Below are positions 8,866-17,696 of a stretch of 64,000 bases of DNA, one piece after another. Within the stretch, counting starts at the first letter, position 1. Each line of letters opens with the position of its first letter. Location: contig JAQUWU010000001.1 of assembly GCA_028692715.1 (NCBI GenBank), forward strand, positions 1-64,000. Direction: 5' to 3'. A program made the translations under genes and the position numbers. The notes beneath the pieces were generated by a model. That model did not search any database, had not been told where the DNA came from, and was given only the letters and a program-made list of their open reading frames with translations. Source of the DNA: Paludibacter sp. Lineage in GTDB: Bacteria > Bacteroidota > Bacteroidia > Bacteroidales > Paludibacteraceae.

Positions 8866-10071
8866 TTATTTAATGGCAATTTTCTGTATACTATTACCGG
8901 CTTTTACAATGTATATACCTTTTGACAATCCGCTAGCAGATACTTCATTCACTTGTTTTGCACTGATAACTTTTGCTCCGTTTGTGTTATATACATTCAC
9001 ATCGCTTGTTTCACCAAGAACTATATTTTGCCCGATTAAACGAATATTGGATACATTTGAAGATACTTGATTAACAGCAGCTCCTAAATCAGTCATACCA
9101 GACACTATAAGATTTTTCATCAATATACCTGAACCCGCTTTCCCCCATAGATACATACGGAACGAAACTGTTTGACCAGCATTTGCACTGATATTTGCAG
9201 GCCAGCAAACATTTTCTTTACCCATCGAAGTAGTTAATCCAGGGTTAGCTGATGGAAAATTCACATCAGCAGTTGTAATTTGAGTCTTTACTAAATCATT
9301 AAAAGCAGCATCTGTTAATAGAGTTCCTGCAGTAGCAAAATTATCAAATGAATAATCAATCTTGACATTCATAGCGCCACTCTTATAACCAAATGCTGTA
9401 AATACTAATTGATTAATTATGATTTTATTTGTTGTAGTAACCGAAAATGCAAAGTAGATATTACTATCAAAAGTGGCCAGAGTCATAAGCCCTGCTGTCT
9501 CCTTTAATAAACCAGTTGGAGTAGGAAAAAGAACTGAAGTTGTACCATTACCTCCTGAATTCTGATCATAGCTAACACCTGTACAAACTTTACTATAATC
9601 TAAATCAGTTGCTGAAGTTCCAGTTACATCGGCTACTAAATTTGATTTTAAAGTCCATACTGATTCAACATCGTTTGATGAAGTGGTAAATAGCTTTTCA
9701 GTAGAATAACCGGTTTCTCCACCTAATGTTGTTGCGTAGGCTCTTACATGGTAGGCTGTGCCTGCAGCAAGACCTGCAATAACAACCGGCTCATAACTTG
9801 ATCCCGGAACGCTTTTATATGCCATAAATTTCATGTCTGCAATGGTAGGATTAGCTGCAGTTCCAACGCAAAGACCTCTTTCCATAACTGAATCTGGGTT
9901 TGTTAATCCAATAGCGGTACTTGTAACCCAACAACCACTAAATGCGGTAGTACGTGTAATACCAATAACAGTTGCAACTGAGTCAACCTGGGGTGCAGTT
10001 GCCATTGCACTAAAAGTGCTGAGTCCGAAAATTGTGGCTATTAAAGCCATCTTTAAAGTAGTTTTTTTCAT
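8866..10071 (-). CDS. T9SS-exported protein with FN3-like domain, function unknown
   Basis: Secreted protein of 401 residues. The signal peptide ends near residue 25 (FSAMATA). Residues 30-130 resemble an FN3-like domain common in Bacteroidota surface proteins (pattern ERGLCVGTAANPT, then AYHVRAYATT). Residues 135-325 look like an all-beta jelly-roll module, possibly carbohydrate-binding. The last 70 residues are a T9SS sorting domain (DVNVYNTNGAKVISAKQ to KIAIK). No catalytic motif is visible. It is a single-gene unit with its own terminator and a 400-base upstream gap. Its place among pectinases suggests a substrate-binding role, but that is only context. Confidence 0.6.
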   Translation of the reverse strand: MKKTTLKMALIATIFGLSTFSAMATAPQVDSVATVIGITRTTAFSGCWVTSTAIGLTNPDSVMERGLCVGTAANPTIADMKFMAYKSVPGSSYEPVVIAGLAAGTAYHVRAYATTLGGETGYSTEKLFTTSSNDVESVWTLKSNLVADVTGTSATDLDYSKVCTGVSYDQNSGGNGTTSVLFPTPTGLLKETAGLMTLATFDSNIYFAFSVTTTNKIIINQLVFTAFGYKSGAMNVKIDYSFDNFATAGTLLTDAAFNDLVKTQITTADVNFPSANPGLTTSMGKENVCWPANISANAGQTVSFRMYLWGKAGSGILMKNLIVSGMTDLGAAVNQVSSNVSNIRLIGQNIVLGETSDVNVYNTNGAKVISAKQVNEVSASGLSKGIYIVKAGNSIQKIAIK

Positions 10072-10473
10072 AAATTTAAATGTAAAATTATAAATAATGG
10101 AAAGTTGATTTTTTTATTTGTTTTATCTTCTTGTACAATCTTTTTGTTTTTTTTATTGTATCGTTTGCAAATATATTAAAAGATATTCATAATTATTCGA
10201 AAGTATAAGAAAATTTCTCTCAAATACCGAATATTTAACAACAGCAATGAGTACACAATCTTATATGACTGTTTTTATGCACATTACAACATATAAACAA
10301 AAAAAAATTAAACAATAAATTAGGATATAAGAATTTAGAAATAAAAATACTTCAAATTAAAGACAGAAAACCCCTTCGATTTCTTTCGAAGGGGTTTTAC
10401 TACTAATACAAAATAATTATAAATTCGATATTAAAATTATTAAATTAAAACTTTTTTCAGGCTCTATGATTTA
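10072..10473. other. Intergenic region with a GH3-side terminator and a possible promoter
   Basis: These 402 bases hold no supported gene. They contain a strong terminator (10367-10398) and a minus-strand TATATTTG box at 10168-10175, about 100 bases before the start of the 401-residue protein. No TTTG is found at the canonical spacing. Confidence 0.5.
10367..10398 (-). terminator. Strong bidirectional terminator after the GH3 gene
   Basis: A 13-base perfect stem (AAAACCCCTTCGA / TCGAAGGGGTTTT) with a 6-base loop, about 75 bases beyond the GH3 stop on the minus strand. It closes the aldo/keto reductase-DUF1593-DUF1593-GH3 transcription unit. Confidence 0.85.
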
Positions 10474-12804
10474 TCAATCAACGACATTAAGTTCCACTGA
10501 TTTCAAATCGACAGAGCTTTTACCAACATATATTGTGAATTTGCCAGGCTCAACTACTTCGTGCATGTTTCTGTCAAAAAACTTTAACTTGTCGGGGGTA
10601 ATTTGAAACGCAACAGTTTTCGATTCTCTTTTTTTCAGGAATATCTTTTCGAAGCCTTTTAATTCAAGTAACGGGCGGGTTACAGAACTTACATTATCTC
10701 TAATATACATTTGAACTACTTCCTTACCATCGTAATCGCCGGTGTTGGTAACTTTCACTTTTACAATGGTACTGCCATCCTTCTTTATTTCATTTGTATC
10801 GATAGTCAAATCAGAATATTCGAAGTTTGTGTAGCTTAATCCTAATCCGAAGGGAAACAATGCCTCGTTTTTTTCTAAAACATACCTAAGTACTAGTGCT
10901 GAAGCCTTTTTGTTATAATAAGAAGGAATATGTCCAACCGAGCGTGGAAACGAAATGGACAATCTGCCGGAAGGATTTACCTTACCAAATAAAATGTTGG
11001 CAACTGCATTTCCGGTTTCTTCGCCTTCGTACCAGCCTTCGATAATAGCTGGAGCCTGATCCATGATCTTTACGATACTGATAGGTCGACCATTCATCAG
11101 ATAAACTATGGTTGGTTTGCCGAGTTTCAAAATTTCATCTACCAACAGTTGCTGACGGCCAAATAAATTCAAATCGTCTCTGTCGCCGATGCGGGTTTGG
11201 TTGTTTTCGCGGCAAATGCGGGGTGTCTCGCCAATTACCAGTACAACAACATCAGTAGTTTTTGCCACTTCAACAGCTTCCTTGATAAGTTGCAGGTCAG
11301 ACTCTTCTGAGTTTAACACAGCCTCAGGGCTGCGCCAGTATCCGTCGCCCAAATGGATTTTACAGCCTTCAGCATATTTTACTTCCGCTTTTGAACCAAC
11401 ATAATTGTTAATCCCATCGAACACAGTAACTCCTCTATCGGCACTATACAAAGTGGTGTATCCGCCCATATAAGCATGCTTGGCATTTGGCCCAATTACT
11501 GCAATAGACTTAACTTTGTTTAGGTCGATGGGCAGGGTTTTGTTGTCGTTTTTGAGTAATACAATTGATTCCTCAGCGGCTTTTAACGCCAGCGCTTTAT
11601 GCTCGGGACTATGATTCACCTTTTTGGCATATTCAGCATCGGCAAAGCGGTCTTCGAACAAGCCTAAGCGGAATTTGAGGGTAAGAATACTACGAAGCGA
11701 ACGGTCGATATATTTCACATCCAACTTTCGAGTTTCTACTAGTTTTTTTAGGTTTTTAAATGCCTTAATTCCGGGGAGTTCAACATCCATACCGGCTTCT
11801 ATCGACATTTTTGCAGCTTCATCTATGGTCTCAGCTTCGAAATTAAGGTCAACAATTCGCTCTATGCCTCCATAATCGGACACAACAATACCTTTAAATC
11901 CCCATTCGTTTCTAAGTAAATTAGTTAGCAACCAAGAATTTGCATGGCACGAAACACCATCGTATTCAACATAGCCAGCCATAATGGAGGCAGCGTTTGC
12001 TTCTATAATAGCAGCACGAAACGGAACAAGATCTGCTTCGCGCATGGTGCGTTCATTCATGTAGTTAGGAGCCAAATTAAGGCCTCCAAAAGGTTGAGCT
12101 GAAGCTCCAAAATGTTTTACGGTTGCACCTATGTGGTCTTTCCCGATAAGGTAATCTTTGCCCTGAAAACCATTAACAGCAGCAATAGCGTATTGTGAGG
12201 TCAGGTAAGGGTCTTCGCCATAAGTTTCTTCGGTTCGTCCGTAGCGTGGGTCTTTGGCTAAATCGAGGTTCGGCGATAAGGATAAATTTGAACCACGGCT
12301 TCGCGTTTCTTTTGCAATTGCAGCCGAAACCTCTTCAACCAATGTCGGATTCCATGAGCTTCCCATAGCAATGGCCTGCGGAAAAACAGTTGCTCCGGAC
12401 ATCATAACGCCATGCAATGTTTCTTCGTGGACAATGGCAGGAATACCAAGTCGTGTTTTTTCGAGTAGGTATTTTTGAATCGTGTTAATTCTTTCAACAG
12501 TCTGTTCAGGGAATAAAGTTTCTCCCGAACGACTCAGTTGTCCAATACCGTTTTTAATATCAGCAGTGGACTTTTCGGGTAATTCTTCATTCAGTGCACC
12601 CATTTGGATATTGCCAAACGAACACATTTGAGCAATTTTCTCGTCGAGCGTCATTTGACTCATAAGGTTTTTAACCCGGTCTTCAATCTTAGCTTTTGGA
12701 TTCTCGTAAATATCCATTTTACCATTTTTATTGGCATCAATGAATTGCGCAAATAAACTTGGAGTTAAAAGTAAAAACGAGCAGAATAATAATTTAATCT
12801 TCAT
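10474..12804 (-). CDS. GH3 beta-glycosidase (beta-glucosidase/beta-xylosidase type)
   Basis: Glycoside hydrolase family 3 enzyme of 776 residues, normal for the three-domain form. The signal peptide ends near residue 19 (SLFAQ), so it is probably periplasmic, and there is no T9SS tail. The N-terminal TIM barrel contains GIPAIVHEETLHG and RYGRTEETYGEDP, and the nucleophile Asp lies in GIVVSDYGGIERI (about residue 300). The alpha/beta sandwich domain begins near 400 with ESIVLLKNDNKTLPI, and a C-terminal FN3-like domain covers about 670-770. It releases non-reducing-end sugars from oligosaccharides; the sugar (glucose, xylose or another) cannot be read from the sequence. It is the last gene of an operon behind two DUF1593 genes (23-base gap) and is followed by a strong terminator. 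Confidence 0.92.
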   Translation of the reverse strand: MKIKLLFCSFLLLTPSLFAQFIDANKNGKMDIYENPKAKIEDRVKNLMSQMTLDEKIAQMCSFGNIQMGALNEELPEKSTADIKNGIGQLSRSGETLFPEQTVERINTIQKYLLEKTRLGIPAIVHEETLHGVMMSGATVFPQAIAMGSSWNPTLVEEVSAAIAKETRSRGSNLSLSPNLDLAKDPRYGRTEETYGEDPYLTSQYAIAAVNGFQGKDYLIGKDHIGATVKHFGASAQPFGGLNLAPNYMNERTMREADLVPFRAAIIEANAASIMAGYVEYDGVSCHANSWLLTNLLRNEWGFKGIVVSDYGGIERIVDLNFEAETIDEAAKMSIEAGMDVELPGIKAFKNLKKLVETRKLDVKYIDRSLRSILTLKFRLGLFEDRFADAEYAKKVNHSPEHKALALKAAEESIVLLKNDNKTLPIDLNKVKSIAVIGPNAKHAYMGGYTTLYSADRGVTVFDGINNYVGSKAEVKYAEGCKIHLGDGYWRSPEAVLNSEESDLQLIKEAVEVAKTTDVVVLVIGETPRICRENNQTRIGDRDDLNLFGRQQLLVDEILKLGKPTIVYLMNGRPISIVKIMDQAPAIIEGWYEGEETGNAVANILFGKVNPSGRLSISFPRSVGHIPSYYNKKASALVLRYVLEKNEALFPFGLGLSYTNFEYSDLTIDTNEIKKDGSTIVKVKVTNTGDYDGKEVVQMYIRDNVSSVTRPLLELKGFEKIFLKKRESKTVAFQITPDKLKFFDRNMHEVVEPGKFTIYVGKSSVDLKSVELNVVD

Positions 12805-12827
12805 TTCGCTTGAATTTTAATCTTCGC

Positions 12828-14489
12828 CTAATTTTTAATAATTTTCTTCGAGACAACTTTGCCGAAATTATTATTTACCGCAACAAGATAAATACCAGCC
12901 GGCAAGTTTCTAATTTCAAATACATTTTCGGCATTGCTAAGCTTCTGTTTCAATACAATTTTACCGTAAACATCATACATCCTTACAATTGAATTGTCTA
13001 AATAACTTGCACTTACAACAATTCTCAGTTGATCAGTTACCGGATTAGGAATAAATAAATCGCAGTACTCATTGTCATTCAGACTAGCAGTTTCATTTGT
13101 TATATTGAAAACTATTCGTTGATATCTTGTGAGCACAGGAGTTCCATTATCGGTAACTTCGAGTATCACATGGAGTTGCTTGCCCAATTCATTGGGGACT
13201 ACAAACGATGCATTGTCAACAGATGTACTGTTATTAATCATTAGTTTTGTCGTAGCATTATCAGCCTCGAAATATTGCCACCACTTATACGACAAAGTAT
13301 TTCCATCCGGATCGCTCGATTCTGATGCATCCAGAGTAACAGTTTGCCCGGGCATTACTTTACACAAAACATCTCCTTTCACTTTTGCAATTGGCTGATG
13401 ATTGGCACCATCGTAAGTTGAAGCTACACACCAATCGGCACGCGATGCCCAATCATTTTGAACTGCACAAAGCCAGCGATGAAATGTGCGATGCATACTA
13501 GCTACACCGAGACTATCATCTGCACCATCCACCAAATGATTTTCGCCTACAGTTTCATATACCGGACGACCACCCCAACCACCTATTGTGTAATCGGTAT
13601 CTTGCTGAAGTCCGTTATCAATTAATGGCATAAACGAAGGGGAATCACCTTCGCTGGTATAGGATTGTGAATAAGCAGCTCCCAACTCACCATGATTGGT
13701 TTTAATATTAGTAGTCATCCATTGAGTATCCATAAGCACCTGAATATCTTTAGGATTAGAACTCATTACATTATTTTTTTTCAAATCGACACTATAATAA
13801 TCCCAAACGTAGCGCCAACTACCGTTTCGCAAAGGATAACCAGCTTGATAAATTTTCACTTCCGGGATATTATCCTGAATCCATTGTCCACCTGTATCCT
13901 GATACCAAATGCAGTAAAGTCGGGCTTTTGATACTGCATAATCATACTGCGCTTTTGTATAAGAAGTTTTTAATTTATAAAATGCATAAGCTGTAGTTAT
14001 AGATCCACCCCAATGAAGGATATGAACTGGTCGTAGGTCACTATCGAGTAATGCATCAATAATTAGTTGTGAGCCTGGAGTATCTTTCGTACTCATATTT
14101 GGGGGCGTTTTTGTCAAATCGTTTTTATTTTCGTTTCCAACAACTACCACACTTTTCAAATAAGCAGCTTCAGGATAATCCGGTTTATGTATTTTCAAAT
14201 TTGGCAATACAGTAGCATACTTATCAATATCGGCTTCAATCCACTCTTCAGCACTGTGTCCATTAGGTTGAGCATTCGAGGCTACTTGTACTATGCCAAT
14301 TATATCATAATCAGATGCATACATTAGAAATCGAACCATTGAACTTTTATCGTCCAGTTCGCCGTCTGTTGTAGCAATTACACGAGGTTTTACTCTTTCT
14401 GGAGTATTTGCTATTACCGAAAATTTGATAGTTAGAAGTAATATTGCAAACAACGCAAAATTCGTTCTTTTAAAAAAAAATTTAATCAC
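12828..14489 (-). CDS. DUF1593 nucleoside-hydrolase-like protein with T9SS tail
   Basis: Secreted protein of 553 residues of the DUF1593 family (one member has been called a cellulose-binding protein, Sde182). The signal peptide ends near residue 27. The N-terminal 300 residues have an inosine-uridine nucleoside-hydrolase-like fold, with the Asp cluster ATTDGELDDKSSMVRF near residue 40 resembling that family's calcium site. A second, Ig/PKD-like domain follows (LDASESSDPDGNTLSYKWW, about 380-470), then a complete T9SS sorting domain ending AVNNNFGKVVSKKIIKN. It is the tandem paralogue of the next gene. Outer-surface location plus a possible hydrolase fold suggest action on a glycan, but no substrate is established. 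Confidence 0.82.
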   Translation of the reverse strand: MIKFFFKRTNFALFAILLLTIKFSVIANTPERVKPRVIATTDGELDDKSSMVRFLMYASDYDIIGIVQVASNAQPNGHSAEEWIEADIDKYATVLPNLKIHKPDYPEAAYLKSVVVVGNENKNDLTKTPPNMSTKDTPGSQLIIDALLDSDLRPVHILHWGGSITTAYAFYKLKTSYTKAQYDYAVSKARLYCIWYQDTGGQWIQDNIPEVKIYQAGYPLRNGSWRYVWDYYSVDLKKNNVMSSNPKDIQVLMDTQWMTTNIKTNHGELGAAYSQSYTSEGDSPSFMPLIDNGLQQDTDYTIGGWGGRPVYETVGENHLVDGADDSLGVASMHRTFHRWLCAVQNDWASRADWCVASTYDGANHQPIAKVKGDVLCKVMPGQTVTLDASESSDPDGNTLSYKWWQYFEADNATTKLMINNSTSVDNASFVVPNELGKQLHVILEVTDNGTPVLTRYQRIVFNITNETASLNDNEYCDLFIPNPVTDQLRIVVSASYLDNSIVRMYDVYGKIVLKQKLSNAENVFEIRNLPAGIYLVAVNNNFGKVVSKKIIKN

Positions 14490-14498
14490 GACTTCCTG

Positions 14499-16211
14499 TT
14501 AAATAAAATAAATCAGTTTTGCTATTTTTTTACAATTTTCTTTGTTACCCCCCCCCGAAAAAATATTATTTATTGTAATAAAATAAATACCCTTCGGAAT
14601 GCTTCTTAGGTTCATCACGTTTTCACGCTCTGTAAGTTTTTGATTCAGAATCATCACACCCTGACAATCATATAAACACATATTACAATCAATTGATGAA
14701 TAATTATTTATCGAAATTTTCAATTCATCAATTACAGGGTTTGGATAAATGCTGACATCCGTACTTGCATAGACAGGTAAACCTGCAACTTCATTGCTAA
14801 TATTGAATATTATTCGTTGATATCTTGTAAGAACCGGAATCCCATTATCGGTAACTTCGAGCATTACATGTAGTTGTTTGTTAAGTTCATCAGGAACTAC
14901 AAACGATGCATTATCCATCGAAGTATTGTTGTTGATTGTAAGTTTTGTTGTTGCATTATCAACTTCGAAGTATTGCCACCATTTATATGACAGGGTATTT
15001 CCATCAGGGTCATTGGACTCAGAAGCATCCAAAGTAACTGTTTGCCCGGGGTTGACATTGCGAACTAAATCTCCTTTTACTTTAGCAACAGGTTGATGAT
15101 TTGCTTTGGAATAGTCATCTGCTACACACCAATCGGCACGAGCTGCCCAATCGTTTTGTACTGCCGGAAGCCAACGATAAAATGTATAATGATAATCTGT
15201 TTTACCGGCATTATCGTCACCACCATCCACAAAAATATTCGCTAAGCCAGAAAAAGAGATTGGTCTTCCACCCCAACCACCTAAGGTATAATCGGCATCC
15301 TGCTGCAATCCATTATCGACAAGCGGCATAAATGAAGGTGAATCACCTTCGCTTGTATATTCCTGCGAATAGGCTGCAGCAAGTGGCCCATGACCAACTT
15401 TTATATTATCAGCCAACCAGGGTTTATCCATGATTGTTTGAATTGTTTTGGGATTTTGACTCAATCGATTTTTCCAATAATAATCAACACTCATGTAATC
15501 CCAAACATACCGCCAACTATCATCATTATTTTTATAAGTTGAACTATTTACATCTACGGTTACACAGGATGCATACATTTTTATTTCCGGAAGATTTTTT
15601 TGAATCCATAAACCTCCACCATCCTGATACCATATACAATAAAGTCTTGCCTTTGCAGCTGCTGCCGGCCATTTATCGGGATACTTCGTTTTTATTTGCC
15701 ATAAAGCATTAGCCTGTGTATTGGCACCACCCCACGAAAGAATATGAACCGGACGAGGATCATCATCTGTTAGTAATTTTATTATAAGTTGCGCTCCTTC
15801 ATTATCTGCAATCAAAGGGGGCGCTTTACCCAAATCAGCACTGTTTTCGTTACCTACTTTCAGCACGCTTAATAGATAATCTTTGCTGGGATAATCGGGA
15901 TTATGGATTCTCAAATTCGGAAGACATTGGTCGTACTTATCAATTAATGCCTCAATCCATTTTTCACTACTGTGGCCGCTTTTCTGAACACCATTTACCT
16001 GAACAATACCCACGATGTCATAGTCGGATGCATACATCAGAAAACGAACCATCGAACTTCTGTCATCAAGTTCCCCATCGGTTGTAGCAATTACTCGCGG
16101 TTTTAGTCTGGTTGGAGTTGTCGCAAATGTGTCTATATTGCCAATCAACAAGACTCCACACAAAGCAAAATATATACCTTGACTTAAAATTCGTTTATAT
16201 GTAATTTTCAT
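14499..16211 (-). CDS. DUF1593 protein, tandem paralogue, sorting-domain end frameshifted at a G9 run
   Basis: Predicted at 570 residues and closely similar to the neighbour at 12828, with the same order: signal peptide (to about residue 31), nucleoside-hydrolase-like domain with ATTDGELDDRSSMVRF, Ig/PKD-like domain, T9SS sorting domain. The final residues are odd: after YFITINNIFS the frame reads GGGNKENCKK and on to IYFI. The coding strand has nine G at 14548-14556. With eight G the frame would read NNIFSGGVTKKIVKK and stop at TAG 14522-14524, matching the paralogue's ending. So either the run is phase-variable or one base is an error. The gap to the next gene is 9 bases as read (32 if corrected). 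It probably shares a transcript with the aldo/keto reductase 108 bases upstream. Confidence 0.82.
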   Translation of the reverse strand: MKITYKRILSQGIYFALCGVLLIGNIDTFATTPTRLKPRVIATTDGELDDRSSMVRFLMYASDYDIVGIVQVNGVQKSGHSSEKWIEALIDKYDQCLPNLRIHNPDYPSKDYLLSVLKVGNENSADLGKAPPLIADNEGAQLIIKLLTDDDPRPVHILSWGGANTQANALWQIKTKYPDKWPAAAAKARLYCIWYQDGGGLWIQKNLPEIKMYASCVTVDVNSSTYKNNDDSWRYVWDYMSVDYYWKNRLSQNPKTIQTIMDKPWLADNIKVGHGPLAAAYSQEYTSEGDSPSFMPLVDNGLQQDADYTLGGWGGRPISFSGLANIFVDGGDDNAGKTDYHYTFYRWLPAVQNDWAARADWCVADDYSKANHQPVAKVKGDLVRNVNPGQTVTLDASESNDPDGNTLSYKWWQYFEVDNATTKLTINNNTSMDNASFVVPDELNKQLHVMLEVTDNGIPVLTRYQRIIFNISNEVAGLPVYASTDVSIYPNPVIDELKISINNYSSIDCNMCLYDCQGVMILNQKLTERENVMNLRSIPKGIYFITINNIFSGGGNKENCKKIAKLIYFI

Positions 16212-16319
16212 TTTTATGATTCTAAGTTGTATTATAATTTCAGTATTCTTGTCGCTATTTTTTAAGAAAAATCATCATAATAAAACCTAAATAATCCTTT
16301 CTCGATTTTCTTGTCAAAA

Positions 16320-17315
16320 TTATTCGACCAGTTTTAATTTGCTTAGTTCAGTTGATATAAAAATCAATTCCTCAACAGTCAAGCATATATCTGCAGCGCC
16401 GGCATTCTGAATAGCCTGACTTGCATTACGAGCTCCCACCAAAGCAATAGTTATTCCAGATTGATCTAATGTCCAACGAATAACCAATTGACTTATTGTT
16501 GCGTTTTTTGCGTCAGCTAAAAGCTGAAGTTTTGCCAAAAATTCGTTGATACGTACAATATTTTCATTACTATAACTCGACATTCCGGCACGATGATCGC
16601 CTTCGGCAAACTGATGTCCGGCTTTTAATTTTCCGGTAAGAATTCCACGTCCGAGCGGACTATATGCAAGTATTGATTTATTTGCTTCAATGCAGTAAGG
16701 CACTAAATCATTTTCAATTTCACGTTTAATCATACTGTAAGGTAGCTGATTGGAAACCACATTTGTATATTTATTGGCTTCAATAAATTGTTCAAGATTG
16801 TAATTACTTACACCGGCATACCTTATTTTCCCTCTCTGAATTAATTTTTCAAATGCTTCCATAGTTTCTTCAAAAGCAGTTGTAGTATCTGGCCAGTGTA
16901 CCTGATACAAGTCAATATAATCAGTTTTCAACAAACGCAAACTATCTTCGCACTCTTTGATAATTCCCTCTTTTCCTGAATACTTATAAATTTCGAGAGC
17001 TTTTCCATCATTATCAAAGCTATTAAAATAAAAGCTCCCTTTCTTAACATTCCAACGTAATCCACATTTTGTAAGTATCTGAACTTTATCTCGCGGTATC
17101 CCCACAATGGCATCGCCCACTATTTTTTCACTGGTACCCATCCCGTATACTGGTGCTGTATCAATTGACGTTACGCCACAATCGTATGCTGCACGAATTG
17201 CATTCACCGATTCACTGTGTTCGGTACCACCCCACATCCAACCCCCAGCAGCCCAGGCTCCAAAAGTCACTACCGATAATTCTAATTCTGAATTCCCAAT
17301 TTTTCTATATTCCAT
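16320..17315 (-). CDS. Aldo/keto reductase
   Basis: NAD(P)H-dependent oxidoreductase of 331 residues in the aldo/keto reductase superfamily, cytoplasmic (no signal peptide). The catalytic tetrad is visible: Asp and Tyr in DTAPVYGMGTSEKIVG (residues about 52-67), Lys in QILTKCGLRW, His in LYQVHWPD. The C-terminal cofactor-binding region contains ALVGARNASQ. It would reduce a sugar aldehyde or oxidise an alditol or lactone; the substrate is not readable. It is first in a likely four-gene unit with the DUF1593 pair and GH3, so a role in processing the sugar those enzymes release is plausible. Confidence 0.9.
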   Translation of the reverse strand: MEYRKIGNSELELSVVTFGAWAAGGWMWGGTEHSESVNAIRAAYDCGVTSIDTAPVYGMGTSEKIVGDAIVGIPRDKVQILTKCGLRWNVKKGSFYFNSFDNDGKALEIYKYSGKEGIIKECEDSLRLLKTDYIDLYQVHWPDTTTAFEETMEAFEKLIQRGKIRYAGVSNYNLEQFIEANKYTNVVSNQLPYSMIKREIENDLVPYCIEANKSILAYSPLGRGILTGKLKAGHQFAEGDHRAGMSSYSNENIVRINEFLAKLQLLADAKNATISQLVIRWTLDQSGITIALVGARNASQAIQNAGAADICLTVEELIFISTELSKLKLVE

Positions 17316-17447
17316 ATTCTTTTTAAAAACCTATATTTTAATTTCTGACTTCATTTTTAAAGGTGATCCTTTTCACAATGGCACGTTATAAAATAATCTA
17401 TTAATTTAGTATTAAGGCAATTAAAGCGATTAACCCATTTAAAATAT

Positions 17448-17477
17448 CAAATATATATTTTTTAAATTAAGCACAAA
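17448..17477 (-). promoter_or_regulatory. Candidate promoter for the aldo/keto reductase operon
   Basis: On the minus strand, TTTG (17474-17477) then 18 bases then TATATTTG (17448-17455), matching the Bacteroidota -33/-7 consensus with spacing one base short of the usual 19. The leader to the start codon would be about 130 bases. Confidence 0.4.
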
Positions 17478-17640
17478 GAACGCTAAGCATAATAATTTTG
17501 TAATATACAGTATTTCAAATATATCTTCAAAGAACGCAAAGAGAAAAATTTGAAGTTTTTCTTGGCGACTTAGCATCTTAGCGCCTGCCTGCTGCAGGTA
17601 GGTTGAAAAATAAAATTTTATATCGAACTATTGTTCTTAA
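17464..17640. repeat. Dispersed repeat, copy B, with CCTGCCTGCTGCAGGTAGG palindrome
   Basis: Same order of elements as 6636-6824: AGAACGCAAAG (17530-17540), GAAGTTTTTCTTGGCGACTT, the palindrome at 17581-17603, then TATCGAACTATTGTT. Non-coding. Confidence 0.65.
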
Positions 17641-17696
17641 GAATTGAAGTAAAATTTATATCATTATGCTATACAAGTAAAAAAAGACTGTAGGGT

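Larger units (their letters stand above)
17316..17696. other. Intergenic region with candidate promoter and dispersed repeat copy B
   Basis: These 381 bases hold no supported gene. They contain a candidate minus-strand promoter for the aldo/keto reductase operon (17448-17477), overlapping the edge of a dispersed repeat (17464-17640). Confidence 0.55.
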
